A stretch of 64,000 bases of DNA, from contig NZ_FMCQ01000009.1 of assembly GCF_900091605.1 (NCBI RefSeq), positions 186,001 to 250,000 of the forward strand, read 5' to 3'. The notes under the pieces are model-generated. The model was not told where the DNA came from and made no database searches. It saw only the letters and a program-made list of their open reading frames with translations. The stretch is from Micromonospora tulbaghiae (GTDB taxonomy: Bacteria; Actinomycetota; Actinomycetes; Mycobacteriales; Micromonosporaceae). Each line of letters begins with the position of its first letter. Position 1 is the stretch's first letter. Made by a program: the position numbers and the translations under genes. Positions 55,715-64,000 of this stretch are shown piece after piece.

Positions 55715-56659
55715 ATGACCACACGTACGGCACGGATCGCCACCGCACTACTGGGTGGGGCCGCCGCACTGATCACCCTGGCCGCGCCGGCCGCCGCCGC
55801 GCCGAGCGCCGCCACCGCCGGCCGCGTCGACGTCACGGCGCAGCGGCTCGTCCTCGACCCGACCGATCGGGGGTACGTCGGGACGCTCACCGCGACGGTG
55901 ACCAACCGGCGGTCGACAGCGACGTCGGTGAGCCTGGTCGTCACCGAGCCGGCGGGGGCCTCGTTCACCTCCATCGAGCCCGGCGGTGGTTGCTTCTACA
56001 ACCGCCTGGTGGAGAACCGGCTGGTGATCGGCTGCGGCGGCGAACAGATCGAGGCCGGCAAGAGCCTCACCTTCCGGCTCGGGTTCCACGTCTGGACCAC
56101 CGCGCGCAGCTACCCGATGGTGGCGAACGGCGGGCGGATCGAGGTCGTCCCGAGCGGCGCCGCCGCGGCCTCCGACGCCACCGGCTTCACCACCCTCTTC
56201 CGCTCGACCAGCGGCAGCCTGCGCAAGCCGCGCCCGTACGTGCAGGCCGTCGACACCGACCTCGGCATCCGGGGCAGCGCGGTGACGCTGGCCCCGCAGC
56301 CGGACGGCACCCTGCTCGGCCGGATGCCGGTCACCGTTCGCTACGGCAACGACGCGCCGACCTTCGCTCTCAACGTCGGGGCCACCCTGCCCGCGGGCGT
56401 GCAGGTCGACCACATCGAGCCGCAGGACATGCCGAGCTTCCCGCACGGGTTCTCCGTGCCGGGCGGCCGGTTCGTGCCGGGCGAGGAGCGCACCTTCGAC
56501 GTCTTCCTCCGGGCGCCCGCCGGCACGGCCGCGGGTGAGCTGGGTACCGGCAGCCTCACCGTGACCGGGAGCTACTTCTACGGGGCCGACGACCCGCAGG
56601 ACGTGGACCCGTCGGACAACACCACGTCGTTCACGGTGACCGCGGCCGCCGCGAGCTGA
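55715..56659 (+). CDS. Secreted protein with DUF11-like repeats
   Basis: This 314-residue protein starts MTTRTARIATALLGGAAALI with a Sec signal peptide ending near AAPAAAAPS, then beta-sandwich repeats (VTNRRSTATSVSLVVTEPAG, VTVRYGNDAPTFALNVGATL, NTTSFTVTAA). No anchor is seen, so it is probably secreted. It is downstream of the sigma pair but transcribed with its own ribosome-binding site. Confidence 0.75.
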   Translation: MTTRTARIATALLGGAAALITLAAPAAAAPSAATAGRVDVTAQRLVLDPTDRGYVGTLTATVTNRRSTATSVSLVVTEPAGASFTSIEPGGGCFYNRLVENRLVIGCGGEQIEAGKSLTFRLGFHVWTTARSYPMVANGGRIEVVPSGAAAASDATGFTTLFRSTSGSLRKPRPYVQAVDTDLGIRGSAVTLAPQPDGTLLGRMPVTVRYGNDAPTFALNVGATLPAGVQVDHIEPQDMPSFPHGFSVPGGRFVPGEERTFDVFLRAPAGTAAGELGTGSLTVTGSYFYGADDPQDVDPSDNTTSFTVTAAAAS

Positions 56660-56707
56660 CCGTCGCCCGCCCGGCCGGCGCCCACGCGCCGGCCGGGCGT
56701 CGCCGTG

Positions 56708-58186
56708 TCACCAGGCCGGGCGCTGGAGCAACCCGACGAACTCGGCGAGCAGCCGTTCCCGCAGCCGCGCCGGGGCGGCGTCGAGCAGCGTGTTGACCAC
56801 CGCCATCCGGTCCGGCACCCCGGCGCCGCCGGCCAGGCCGAGCCCGCCGGCCAGCCCGGCCACCAGCTCGGGGGTTAGCGCCTCCGGCGTGAGGCTGCCG
56901 GCGAGCGCCAGCAGTTCCGGCGGCAGCACGACCGGCCCGGCGGCGCGGGCCGCCGCGACCGCCTCGGCCAGCGCCGGGCCGAACTCGGCCACCCGGGGCG
57001 CCACCGCCGCGGTCACCGTGAGGTGGACGCTGGCCGGCAGATCGGCGTACGTGAGCTGGGGCTGGGTGTGCCAGCCACGCGCGGTCAGCTCGTCGACGAG
57101 CACGAACAGGTCGAGCCCGGGATCGTCGCTGGTGAAGCAGACCACTGTCGTCTCCGGTTCGGCCATCAGCCGCAATCCGCCGGTGGCCCGTACCGCGTCG
57201 GCCAGCCCGGCGACCGCGTCCCGGGTGGCGGCGGCCAGCCGCAGGTAGCCGTCCTCGCCGAGGTGGCGGAGTGTGGCGTACGCGGCGGCGATCGGCCCGC
57301 CGGACCGGGTGGAGGCGATCACCGGGTTGACCATGGTGTAGCCGGGCCAGTCCGCGTACGCGAAGAACTGCGGGGCGCGCAGCGCCGGATCGCGGTGCAG
57401 CAGCACCGAGACGCCCTTCGGCGCGTACGCGTACTTGTGCAGGTCGACCGAGATCGACGTGACCCCCGGTACGGCGAAGTCGAACGGTGGCACCGGCGCG
57501 CCGAGCCGCCGCAGCCAGGGCAGCGCCCAGCCGCCGAAGCAGGCGTCCACGTGGCACCGCACCCCGGCGGCCTCCGCGACGGCCGCGATCTCCGCAACCG
57601 GGTCGACCACGCCGTGGGCGTACGACGGGGCGGACGCGACCACCAGCACGGTCTCCGGGCGGATCGCGGCGGCCACCGCTTCCGCGTCCGGCCGCAACGT
57701 CACCGGGTCGACGGGCACGCTGTCGAGCGCGACCCGCAGGTAGTGCGCCGCCTTGGCGAACGCGGCGTGCGCGCTCGCCGGCGCCACGATCCGCGGCTCG
57801 GTCAGATCGGGTCGGGCGTCCCGGGCCGCCTTGACGGCGAGCAGCAGCGACTCGGTGCCGCCGCTGGTGACGCTGCCGACCACGTCCGGCGCGCCGGTGC
57901 CGGGGCCGCCGCCGAGCAGCCGGGCGGCGGCGCCGACGAGCGCGTTCTCCATCGCCAGCAGCGACGGGAACGCGGTCGGGTCGAGCCCGTTGACGTGCGC
58001 GCTCTCCGCGTACGCGGCCTGCGCCAGCGCGTCCAGCCCGGCCACGCCGGGGTCGTAGACGTACGCGAACAGCCTCCCGCCGTGCGTCGGACGGTCGGCG
58101 GCCCGCAGCGCGCGGATCTCGTCGAGCACGTGTGCCGCGGGCATCCCCCGCGCGGGCAGCGCGCCCACGTCTGCCGTGTCGGTCAT
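56708..58186 (-). CDS. PLP-dependent decarboxylase / sphingosine-1-phosphate lyase-like
   Basis: This 492-residue fold type I enzyme has GSVTSGGTESLLLAVKAARD, CHVDACFGGWALPWL and the PLP lysine in ISVDLHKYAYAPKGVSVLL. The pattern fits the group II decarboxylase / sphingosine-1-phosphate lyase family, acting on an amino acid or phosphorylated amino alcohol. It is followed 43 bases upstream on the same strand by a transporter gene, so a linked uptake-and-breakdown pair is plausible. Confidence 0.85.
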   Translation of the reverse strand: MTDTADVGALPARGMPAAHVLDEIRALRAADRPTHGGRLFAYVYDPGVAGLDALAQAAYAESAHVNGLDPTAFPSLLAMENALVGAAARLLGGGPGTGAPDVVGSVTSGGTESLLLAVKAARDARPDLTEPRIVAPASAHAAFAKAAHYLRVALDSVPVDPVTLRPDAEAVAAAIRPETVLVVASAPSYAHGVVDPVAEIAAVAEAAGVRCHVDACFGGWALPWLRRLGAPVPPFDFAVPGVTSISVDLHKYAYAPKGVSVLLHRDPALRAPQFFAYADWPGYTMVNPVIASTRSGGPIAAAYATLRHLGEDGYLRLAAATRDAVAGLADAVRATGGLRLMAEPETTVVCFTSDDPGLDLFVLVDELTARGWHTQPQLTYADLPASVHLTVTAAVAPRVAEFGPALAEAVAAARAAGPVVLPPELLALAGSLTPEALTPELVAGLAGGLGLAGGAGVPDRMAVVNTLLDAAPARLRERLLAEFVGLLQRPAW

Positions 58187-58229
58187 CGGGTGGTTCCTCT
58201 CGTGGACGGGCCGGGCGGACGGTGCGTGC

Positions 58230-59639
58230 TCATGCCCGCGCGACCGGTGCGGCGCCGTCGGCCTCGGGTGCGGCGGCGGCCGACGTGGTGGCCCCGGGCG
58301 CGGTGGCGTCGGGCGCGGTGGCCAGCTGCGCCGGGGTCAGGGTGTAGCCGCGCAGCAGCACCAGCGGGATCGCCACCAGCAGGGCGGGCAGCACGGTGAA
58401 GCCGAGCAGCACGCCGAGCCGTGCCGTGTCCGACTGGACGGCGGCGGTCCCGGTGGACGAGGAGACGTAGCCGGAGAGCTGGAGCACCAGCCCGTAGATG
58501 CCCGGCCCCAGCGCCAGCCCGAACGTCTCCCCGGCCGTCCACAGGCCGGTGAACACCCCGGCCTGCCGCCGCCCGGTGCGCGCGGTGTCGTACGCGATGC
58601 AGTCCGGCAGCATGGCCAGCGCGAACACCTGCTGGCCCGCGTACCCGACGCCGATCACCGCGACCACCGCGTAGGCCGCGGCGGCGGGCAGCGCGGGCGC
58701 GGTGACCAGGGCCAGCGCTCCCGCCGCGAAGATCAGCGACGCGGCGACCAGCGACGTCCGCTTGCCCAGCCGGGCGCCGGCCCGGGACCAGAGCGGCATG
58801 ACCAGCAGCGCGGGCGCGACGAAGCAGGCGAACAGCAGCGTCGGGCCGCTGTCCGGCTCGCGCAGCACCTGGCCGGCGAAGTACTTCACCCCGGCCAGCA
58901 CGGTGGCCACCCCGGCGGACTGGATCACGAAGCAGATCAGCAGCACCCGGAACGGCCGGTTGCCGGTGGCGACCGCGAGCTGGGCGCGCAGGCTCGGCTC
59001 GCTCTCCCCCACCGTCCCGGTCGGCGCGGACCGGGTGCCGAGGAAGACGCCGACGGTGCCGGCGACGATGAGCGCGGCGACGAACAGACCCATCCACCGG
59101 TGGCCGGGAACGCCGTCGCCGCCGGCGGCCACCACCGCCGGGGCCACCGCTCCGGAGACCAGGATGGCCAGCGCCAGCACCGCGATCCGCCAGGTCATCA
59201 TCCGGGTACGCTCCGCCGGGTCGGCGGTCAGCTCGGCCGGCATGGCCACGTAGGGCACCTGGAAGAAGGCGAACGCGGTGGCGGTCGCCAGGAACGCCAG
59301 CGCCACGTACGCGGCGGCGGCCGGGCCGTTCGCGAACGGCGCGGCGAAGATCGAGGCGAACAGCACCGCGAGCGCCAGCCCGCCGACGAGCAGGTACGGC
59401 CGGCGCGCGCCCCAGCGGGAGCGGGTCCGGTCGGAGATCCGCCCGGCGACCGGGTTGACCAGCACGTCCCACGCCTTCGGCAGCAGCACCAGCAGCGCGG
59501 CCAGCCCGGCGGCGACGCCGAGCGTGTCGGTGAGGTACGGCAGCAGAAGCAGCCCGGGCACGGTGCCGAACGCGCCGGTGACCAGGGAACCCAGCGCGTA
59601 CCCGAGGTGCACCCGGCGGGGCAGGCCCGAAGCTGTCAT
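58230..59639 (-). CDS. MFS transporter of the GPH (glycoside-pentoside-hexuronide) type
   Basis: This 469-residue protein has about 12 transmembrane helices, with KAWDVLVNPVAGRISDRTRS and RWGARRPYLLVGG, the cation-symporter motif of GPH transporters. Its tail is Ala-rich. It likely imports a substrate with H+ or Na+, possibly for the adjacent PLP enzyme. Confidence 0.85.
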   Translation of the reverse strand: MTASGLPRRVHLGYALGSLVTGAFGTVPGLLLLPYLTDTLGVAAGLAALLVLLPKAWDVLVNPVAGRISDRTRSRWGARRPYLLVGGLALAVLFASIFAAPFANGPAAAAYVALAFLATATAFAFFQVPYVAMPAELTADPAERTRMMTWRIAVLALAILVSGAVAPAVVAAGGDGVPGHRWMGLFVAALIVAGTVGVFLGTRSAPTGTVGESEPSLRAQLAVATGNRPFRVLLICFVIQSAGVATVLAGVKYFAGQVLREPDSGPTLLFACFVAPALLVMPLWSRAGARLGKRTSLVAASLIFAAGALALVTAPALPAAAAYAVVAVIGVGYAGQQVFALAMLPDCIAYDTARTGRRQAGVFTGLWTAGETFGLALGPGIYGLVLQLSGYVSSSTGTAAVQSDTARLGVLLGFTVLPALLVAIPLVLLRGYTLTPAQLATAPDATAPGATTSAAAAPEADGAAPVARA

Positions 59640-59671
59640 GGAGCCGAATGCTACTCACGTTATGGCCCGGG

Positions 59672-59986
59672 TCACATCCCCTCCTCCGGCGACCAGGACG
59701 CCGCCGCCAGGTCCACCCGGTCGCCGCGCAGCGGGCACCCCTCGGCGAGCAGCCGCTCCCGGGCCTTGCGCTCGTGCCCCGGCGGCATCCGGCCGGCCGA
59801 GTTCACCACCCGGTGCCAGGGCACGCCGCCTCCGTGCCGCGCCATGATCGAGCCGACCAGCCGCGGCGACGCCCGCCCTGAGCGGTCGGCGAGCGCGTCG
59901 GCCACCGCCCCGTACGACATCACCCGCCCCGGCGGGATCCGCTCGACCAGCGCCAGCACCGCCTCGACGTACTCGTCAGGTGTCAC
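59672..59986 (-). CDS. Alkyltransferase-like (ATL) DNA-binding protein
   Basis: This 104-residue protein from GTG 59986 resembles the C-terminal domain of O6-methylguanine methyltransferase: VERIPPGRVMSYGAVADALA, ASPRLVGSIMARH and VPWHRVVNSAGRM. The methyl-acceptor Cys of the PCHRV motif is Trp here, which is the mark of ATL proteins that bind O6-alkylguanine without repair and hand it to nucleotide excision repair. Confidence 0.93.
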   Translation of the reverse strand: MTPDEYVEAVLALVERIPPGRVMSYGAVADALADRSGRASPRLVGSIMARHGGGVPWHRVVNSAGRMPPGHERKARERLLAEGCPLRGDRVDLAAASWSPEEGM

Positions 59987-60047
59987 GAGCTGCCACGATA
60001 TGGGAACGCGCCGCGGCGTCACAGACCGCAGCGCGCAGAATGGTCGG

Positions 60048-61157
60048 GTGCGCGAAGCAGTCACCTCGGCCCGGCGGATCGTCGTCAAGATCGGTTCGTC
60101 CTCGCTGACCACCGCGACGGGCGGCCTGGACGACGCCCGGGTCGACGCGCTCGTCGACACGCTCGGCGGGCTCGCGACCTCTGGACGCGAGGTGGTGCTG
60201 GTCTCCTCCGGCGCGATCGCCGCCGGGCTCGCCCCGCTGCGGCTGCCCCGGCGCCCGCGCGACCTGGCCACCCAGCAGGCCGCCGCCAGCGTCGGCCAGG
60301 GCCTGCTCATCGGGCGGTACGCGGCCGCGTTCGCCCGGCACGGCCGCACCGTCGGACAGGTGCTGCTCACCGTCGACGACGTGACCCGGCGCGCGCACTA
60401 CCGCAACGCGTACCGGACGCTGCGCAAGCTGCTCGACCTGCATGCCGTGCCGATCGTCAACGAGAACGACACGGTGGCCACCGAGGAGATCCGGTTCGGC
60501 GACAACGACCGCCTCGCCGCGCTCGTCGCCGCGCTCGTCGACGCCGACCTGCTGGTGCTGCTCTCCGACGTCGACGCGCTCTGGACCGGCAACCCGGCCC
60601 GTCCCGGCAGCACCCGGATCACCGAGGTGCACGGCGAGGGCGACCTCGCGGGCGTGGACATCGGCGGGGCCGGCCGGGCCGGGGTGGGCACCGGCGGCAT
60701 GGTGACGAAGGTCGAGGCGGCCCGGATCGCCACCGGCTTCGGCATCCCGGTGGTGCTCACCGCCGCCCCGCTGGCCGCGCCGGCGCTGGCCGGGGAGCCG
60801 GTCGGCACGTACTTTCACCCGAGCAGCCGCCGTCCCGCCGCGCGCCTCTTCTGGCTGGCGCACGCCACCGCGCCCCGGGGCCGCCTGCACCTCGACCCGG
60901 GCGCGGTGCAGGCGGTGGTCGGCCGCCGCAAGTCGCTGCTGCCCGCCGGCATCACCGCCGTCGACGGCGCGTTCACCGCCGGGGACCCGGTCGACCTGGT
61001 CGACACCGCCGGCGCGCCGGTGGCCCGCGGGCTGGTCAACTACGACGCGGTGGAACTGCCCGGCCTGCTCGGCCGTTCCACGTCCGAACTCGCCGCGGCG
61101 CTCGGCCCGGCGTACGAACGTGAGGTCGTCCACCGCGACGACCTCGTCCTGCTGTGA
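60048..61157 (+). CDS. proB: Glutamate 5-kinase
   Basis: This 369-residue enzyme phosphorylates glutamate in proline synthesis. It has RIVVKIGSSSLTTATGG, the proline-feedback region, NENDTVATEEIRFGDNDRLA and TGGMVTKVEAARIA, and a C-terminal PUA domain (about 285-365). It begins at GTG 60048 and is followed by proA 26 bases later. Confidence 0.95.
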   Translation: MREAVTSARRIVVKIGSSSLTTATGGLDDARVDALVDTLGGLATSGREVVLVSSGAIAAGLAPLRLPRRPRDLATQQAAASVGQGLLIGRYAAAFARHGRTVGQVLLTVDDVTRRAHYRNAYRTLRKLLDLHAVPIVNENDTVATEEIRFGDNDRLAALVAALVDADLLVLLSDVDALWTGNPARPGSTRITEVHGEGDLAGVDIGGAGRAGVGTGGMVTKVEAARIATGFGIPVVLTAAPLAAPALAGEPVGTYFHPSSRRPAARLFWLAHATAPRGRLHLDPGAVQAVVGRRKSLLPAGITAVDGAFTAGDPVDLVDTAGAPVARGLVNYDAVELPGLLGRSTSELAAALGPAYEREVVHRDDLVLL

Positions 61158-61183
61158 GCCCCACCGGTGAAGGAGTACGCACG

Positions 61184-62425
61184 ATGAGCGTCGTCGAGCA
61201 GGCCCGGCGAGCCCGGGACGCGGCGGAAGCCCTGGCCACGGCCACCCGTACCGTGAAGGACGCCGCGCTGCACGCGATGGCCGACGCGCTCGTGGCGCGT
61301 ACCCCGGAGGTGCTGGCGGCGAACGCGGCGGACCTGGCGGCCGGGCGCGAGGCCGGGCTGTCCGCGGCCGTGCTGGACCGGCTCGCTCTCGACGAGGGCC
61401 GGGTGGCCGCCATCGCCGACGCGTTGCGTCAGATGGCCGCGCTGCCCGACCCGGTGGGTGAGGTGGTACGCGGCTCGACGCTGCCGAACGGCCTGGAGCT
61501 GCGTCAGGTGCGGGTGCCGTTCGGGGTGGTCGGCATCGTCTACGAGGGCCGGCCGAACGTGACAGTCGACGCCGCCGGGATCTGCCTGAAGTCCGGCAAC
61601 GCGGCGCTGCTGCGCGGCTCCTCGTCGGCCGCGCACTCCAACGCCGCGCTGGTCGCGGTGCTGCGCGACGCGGTCTCCGGCGCCGGGCTGCCGGCGGACG
61701 CGGTGCAGCTGCTCGACTCCAGCACGCGCGACTCGGTCAAGGAGCTGATGCGCGCCCGCGGCCTGGTCGACGTGCTGATCCCGCGCGGCGGCGCGTCGCT
61801 GATCCGCGCCGTCGTGGAGGAGTCGACGGTGCCGGTGATCGAGACCGGAGTGGGCAACTGCCACGTGTACGTGGACGCCGCCGCCGACCTCGGCAAGGCC
61901 CTGGCGATCACGCTGAACGCCAAGACCCAGCGCCTGTCCACCTGCAACACCGCAGAGTCGCTGCTGGTGCACCGCGACGTGGCGGACGAGTTCCTGCCGG
62001 CGGTGCTGGCCGCGTTCGCCGACGCCGGGGTGACGGTGCACGGCACGCCCGCTGTGGCCGCGCACTCCGACGCCGTGGTGCCGGCCACCGAGGAGGACTT
62101 CGGCACCGAGTACCTCTCCGCCGACATCTCGGTCGCCGTGGTCGACTCGCTGGACGCGGCGGTCGCGCACATCCGCCGGTACGGCACCGGTCACACCGAG
62201 GCGATCGTCACCGACTCGCAGCGCACGGCCCGGGAGTTCGTGGCCCGGGTGGACGCCGCCGCGGTCATGGTCAACGCGTCCACCCGGTTCACCGACGGCG
62301 GCGAGTTCGGCTTCGGCGCGGAGATCGGCATCTCGACGCAGAAGCTGCACGCGCGCGGCCCGATGGGCCTGCCGGAGCTGACCAGCACCAAGTACGTGGT
62401 GACCGGGGACGGCCACCTGCGCTGA
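61184..62425 (+). CDS. proA: Glutamate-5-semialdehyde dehydrogenase (gamma-glutamyl phosphate reductase)
   Basis: This 413-residue enzyme reduces gamma-glutamyl phosphate to glutamate semialdehyde. It shows VPFGVVGIVYEGRPNVTVDA, the catalytic-Cys region KTQRLSTCNTAESLL and FTDGGEFGFGAEIGISTQKL. The ATG at 61184 has GAAGGAG eight bases upstream. Together with proB it makes the proline biosynthesis pair. Confidence 0.96.
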   Translation: MSVVEQARRARDAAEALATATRTVKDAALHAMADALVARTPEVLAANAADLAAGREAGLSAAVLDRLALDEGRVAAIADALRQMAALPDPVGEVVRGSTLPNGLELRQVRVPFGVVGIVYEGRPNVTVDAAGICLKSGNAALLRGSSSAAHSNAALVAVLRDAVSGAGLPADAVQLLDSSTRDSVKELMRARGLVDVLIPRGGASLIRAVVEESTVPVIETGVGNCHVYVDAAADLGKALAITLNAKTQRLSTCNTAESLLVHRDVADEFLPAVLAAFADAGVTVHGTPAVAAHSDAVVPATEEDFGTEYLSADISVAVVDSLDAAVAHIRRYGTGHTEAIVTDSQRTAREFVARVDAAAVMVNASTRFTDGGEFGFGAEIGISTQKLHARGPMGLPELTSTKYVVTGDGHLR

Positions 62426-62440
62426 TCCGACCAGGACCGG

Positions 62441-63676
62441 CTACGCGAGCTGGAGCGGATCCCCGTCCGCCGACGGACCGTCCGGCTGCGACGCGGTGGT
62501 CCCCGCGGTCGTGGGCGCCGAGAACGGAGGCAGTCCCGGGGACACGGGCACGGACGAGCCGTCGTCCGCGCCCGGGTCGGGCAGCACCGTCCAGGCGGAC
62601 CACGGGGCCGGCCCGGCGTCCGGAACGGCCGATGACACGGTCGAACCGGCCGGTAGGTCGGGTCCGACACCCGGGCCGGCCGACGATTCAGGGCCGCCGC
62701 CCGGCGACAGCTCGGGGCCGGAACCGGAAGACACGTCGGGGGGCGGCGGGGCGGCTGGTGGCCGGCGCGGGGCCGGCACCGCGGGCGGCGCGGGCAACTC
62801 GGCGGTCTGCGGCACCACGAACGGCGCTCCGGACACCGGGGCCTCGGGCGCGCTGGGCCGGCACGCGCGGATCGCCCGCAGCGTGGTGTGCACGTCGAAC
62901 TGGTGGCCGTCGTCGCTGTCCCAGCCACCGTCGCTGCGCTGGGTCTCGGCGAGCCGCCTGCGCGCGGAGACCAGCAGCCACTGCTCCTCGCCCACGTCGA
63001 CCCGGCGCAGCGTGGCGGCCAGCCAGGCCACGTCGGCCGGGGACATCCGGGGGATCCGGTCGGCCAGCACCGCCTGGATGCGCGCCGACTCGTAGTACAT
63101 CTGCTGGCGGTGCAGCACCGCGGCGGCGAGCCAGCCGGCGGGCAGGAAGGACGGCCAGCTTCCGTCCGGCGCCAGCTGCGCGGCGAGCGCCTGCGCCGCC
63201 GCCTGCACCACACCGGCGTACGCGCCGCCGACCCGGTGGTCGAGCGGCCCGGCGGCCCGGGCGTCCAGTCCGGCCACCGTGAGCCAGAACCCGGCGTTGG
63301 CGGTCTGGTAGAGCCGGGCCTCGGGGTCGCCCGGGGTGGCCCACTCGGGGGCGAGCCCGGCCAGGGACGGGTCCTCGTCCCAGCCGCCGTCGGGCAGTTG
63401 CCGGGCGGCCAGCCAGTCCAGTGCGTGCCGGGCGGCCGGGCGGCCCAGCGCGCCGAGGTCGTCCAGCTCGGCGAGGCGGAAGCAGGTCGCGTCGACGGAG
63501 GCGACCTCGCCGTCGAGGACCGCGGGCCAGCCACCGCCCGGCGCCTGCCCGGCCTCGGCGGCGTCGAGCACGTCCCGCGGCACCGGAGCGCCGGAACGCA
63601 GCCGGGAGAGGCGGGCACGGTCCACCGCGTCACCGTGAGCGATGACGAATCCGATCGCCGCGTCCAAGTCGACCAC
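62441..63676 (-). CDS. Alpha/alpha-toroid (terpenoid cyclase/prenyltransferase fold) protein with Pro-rich tail
   Basis: This 411-residue protein has two clear QW-type motifs (RQLPDGGWDE and TQRSDGGWDSDDGH) and a helical toroid pattern over residues 1-270, as in squalene cyclase-like or prenyltransferase folds. The Asp-rich catalytic signature of cyclases (DxDD) is not obvious. The rest (residues 285-411) is a Pro/Ser/Gly-rich, probably disordered tail. Enzymatic activity is uncertain. It converges on proA. Confidence 0.75.
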   Translation of the reverse strand: MVDLDAAIGFVIAHGDAVDRARLSRLRSGAPVPRDVLDAAEAGQAPGGGWPAVLDGEVASVDATCFRLAELDDLGALGRPAARHALDWLAARQLPDGGWDEDPSLAGLAPEWATPGDPEARLYQTANAGFWLTVAGLDARAAGPLDHRVGGAYAGVVQAAAQALAAQLAPDGSWPSFLPAGWLAAAVLHRQQMYYESARIQAVLADRIPRMSPADVAWLAATLRRVDVGEEQWLLVSARRRLAETQRSDGGWDSDDGHQFDVHTTLRAIRACRPSAPEAPVSGAPFVVPQTAELPAPPAVPAPRRPPAAPPPPDVSSGSGPELSPGGGPESSAGPGVGPDLPAGSTVSSAVPDAGPAPWSAWTVLPDPGADDGSSVPVSPGLPPFSAPTTAGTTASQPDGPSADGDPLQLA

Positions 63677-63818
63677 GGCACTGACGGTACTGGTGCGGCC
63701 GAGGTTACGCCTCGGTAGCTCGGTCAGGGCCGGTACCGCCCACCGGCCCTTGAGATCATCCGCCGTTGGGGTGCGCGATCGGACGTTTGCCCATGCCAGG
63801 GGGCACGGAAAGCGCGAC

Positions 63819-63846
63819 GGGCCCGCCCGGAACGCCGGGCGGGCCC
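63819..63846. terminator. Hairpin terminator downstream of moeZ
   Basis: A perfect 12-bp stem (63819-63830 with 63835-63846, loop AACG) lies 11 bases past the moeZ stop codon on the minus strand. No T-run follows. Confidence 0.7.
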
Positions 63847-63857
63847 ATCGACACGAC

Positions 63858-64000
63858 TCAGTACGAGGGCAGCGACGGGTCGATCTGCTTGACCCAGGAG
63901 AGCACGCCGCCCTGGACGTGCACCGCGTCGGTGAAACCGGCCGCCTTCAGCGCGGCGAGCGCCTCGGCGGAGCGGACGCCGGACTTGCAGTGCAGCACGA
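63858..64000 (-). CDS. moeZ: C-terminal fragment of adenylyltransferase/sulfurtransferase MoeZ
   Basis: The visible 47 C-terminal residues, running off the right edge, contain VLHCKSGVRSAEALAALKAA (rhodanese active-site loop with the catalytic Cys) and VQGGVLSWVKQIDPSLPSY. This matches the rhodanese domain of MoeZ/ThiF-type proteins that activate sulfur carriers for molybdopterin and cysteine biosynthesis. The adenylyltransferase part lies outside the window. Confidence 0.85.
   Translation of the reverse strand, partial: VLHCKSGVRSAEALAALKAAGFTDAVHVQGGVLSWVKQIDPSLPSY

Noticed and set aside
56708..59639. Biosynthetic gene cluster
   Set aside because: Only one PLP enzyme and a transporter; no further biosynthetic enzymes nearby.

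Overview
The window is chromosomal DNA from a very GC-rich actinobacterium, most likely a Micromonosporaceae member (Micromonospora-like). This rests on the composition, the many GTG and TTG starts, the order rpmG-hadA-hadB-tRNA-Trp-secE-nusG-rplK-rplA-(ABC pair)-rplJ-rplL-rpoB, and the RpoB and ribosomal protein sequences. No rRNA, CRISPR array or secondary-metabolite cluster was seen.

Layout. 1-11.4 kb: the transcription/translation core on the minus strand (rpoB, rplL, rplJ with a leader/attenuator, an ABC exporter pair, rplA, rplK, nusG, secE, tRNA-Trp, two MaoC-fold dehydratases, rpmG, tRNA-Met, tRNA-Thr). 11.5-15.4 kb: a bifunctional GGDEF-EAL membrane protein, a 45-residue membrane peptide behind a long structured leader, and two small conserved proteins. 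15.4-32.4 kb: an actinomycete integrative and conjugative element (AICE) in the 3' end of a tRNA-Tyr gene, bounded by a 55-bp perfect direct repeat. Its backbone is integrase, excisionase, HUH-type replication initiator, Spd-like membrane protein, FtsK-type TraB translocase, a Pra-like activator, GntR repressors and small accessory genes, many overlapping by ATGA or GTGA. Its cargo is a pentapeptide-repeat protein next to attL and, next to attR, a lower-GC pair: an 886-residue protein joining an HD phosphohydrolase-like domain to an Hsp90-type (GHKL) ATPase, followed by a small multi-pass membrane protein. That pair is the best candidate for an uncharacterised (possibly defence) system.

32.4-40.2 kb: a YajQ-family protein, three MFS-type transporters, an ECF sigma factor with its membrane partner, a conserved hypothetical and HtpX. 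40.3-53.7 kb: a reduced, discontinuous complex I cluster (nuoB; nuoC-nuoH; nuoI-J-K-L-M-N) with no nuoA, D, E, F or G in view. It is interrupted by a DUF2252 protein, a zinc-type dehydrogenase, a glutathionyl-hydroquinone-reductase-like protein and an NTF2-like protein. 53.8-64 kb: a second ECF sigma/membrane partner pair, a secreted protein, a PLP-dependent decarboxylase with a GPH-type transporter, an alkyltransferase-like (ATL) protein, proB-proA, an alpha/alpha-toroid protein and the 3' end of moeZ.

How the AICE genes likely work together: Int and Xis move the element in and out of tRNA-Tyr; Rep copies the excised circle; TraB moves double-stranded DNA between mycelia with Spd-like helpers; the Pra-like protein would activate this programme and GntR regulators repress it, perhaps through a motif containing TGGCAGAC found upstream of pra and upstream of one gntR. 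All functional statements are inferred from sequence motifs read by eye; no database search was run.
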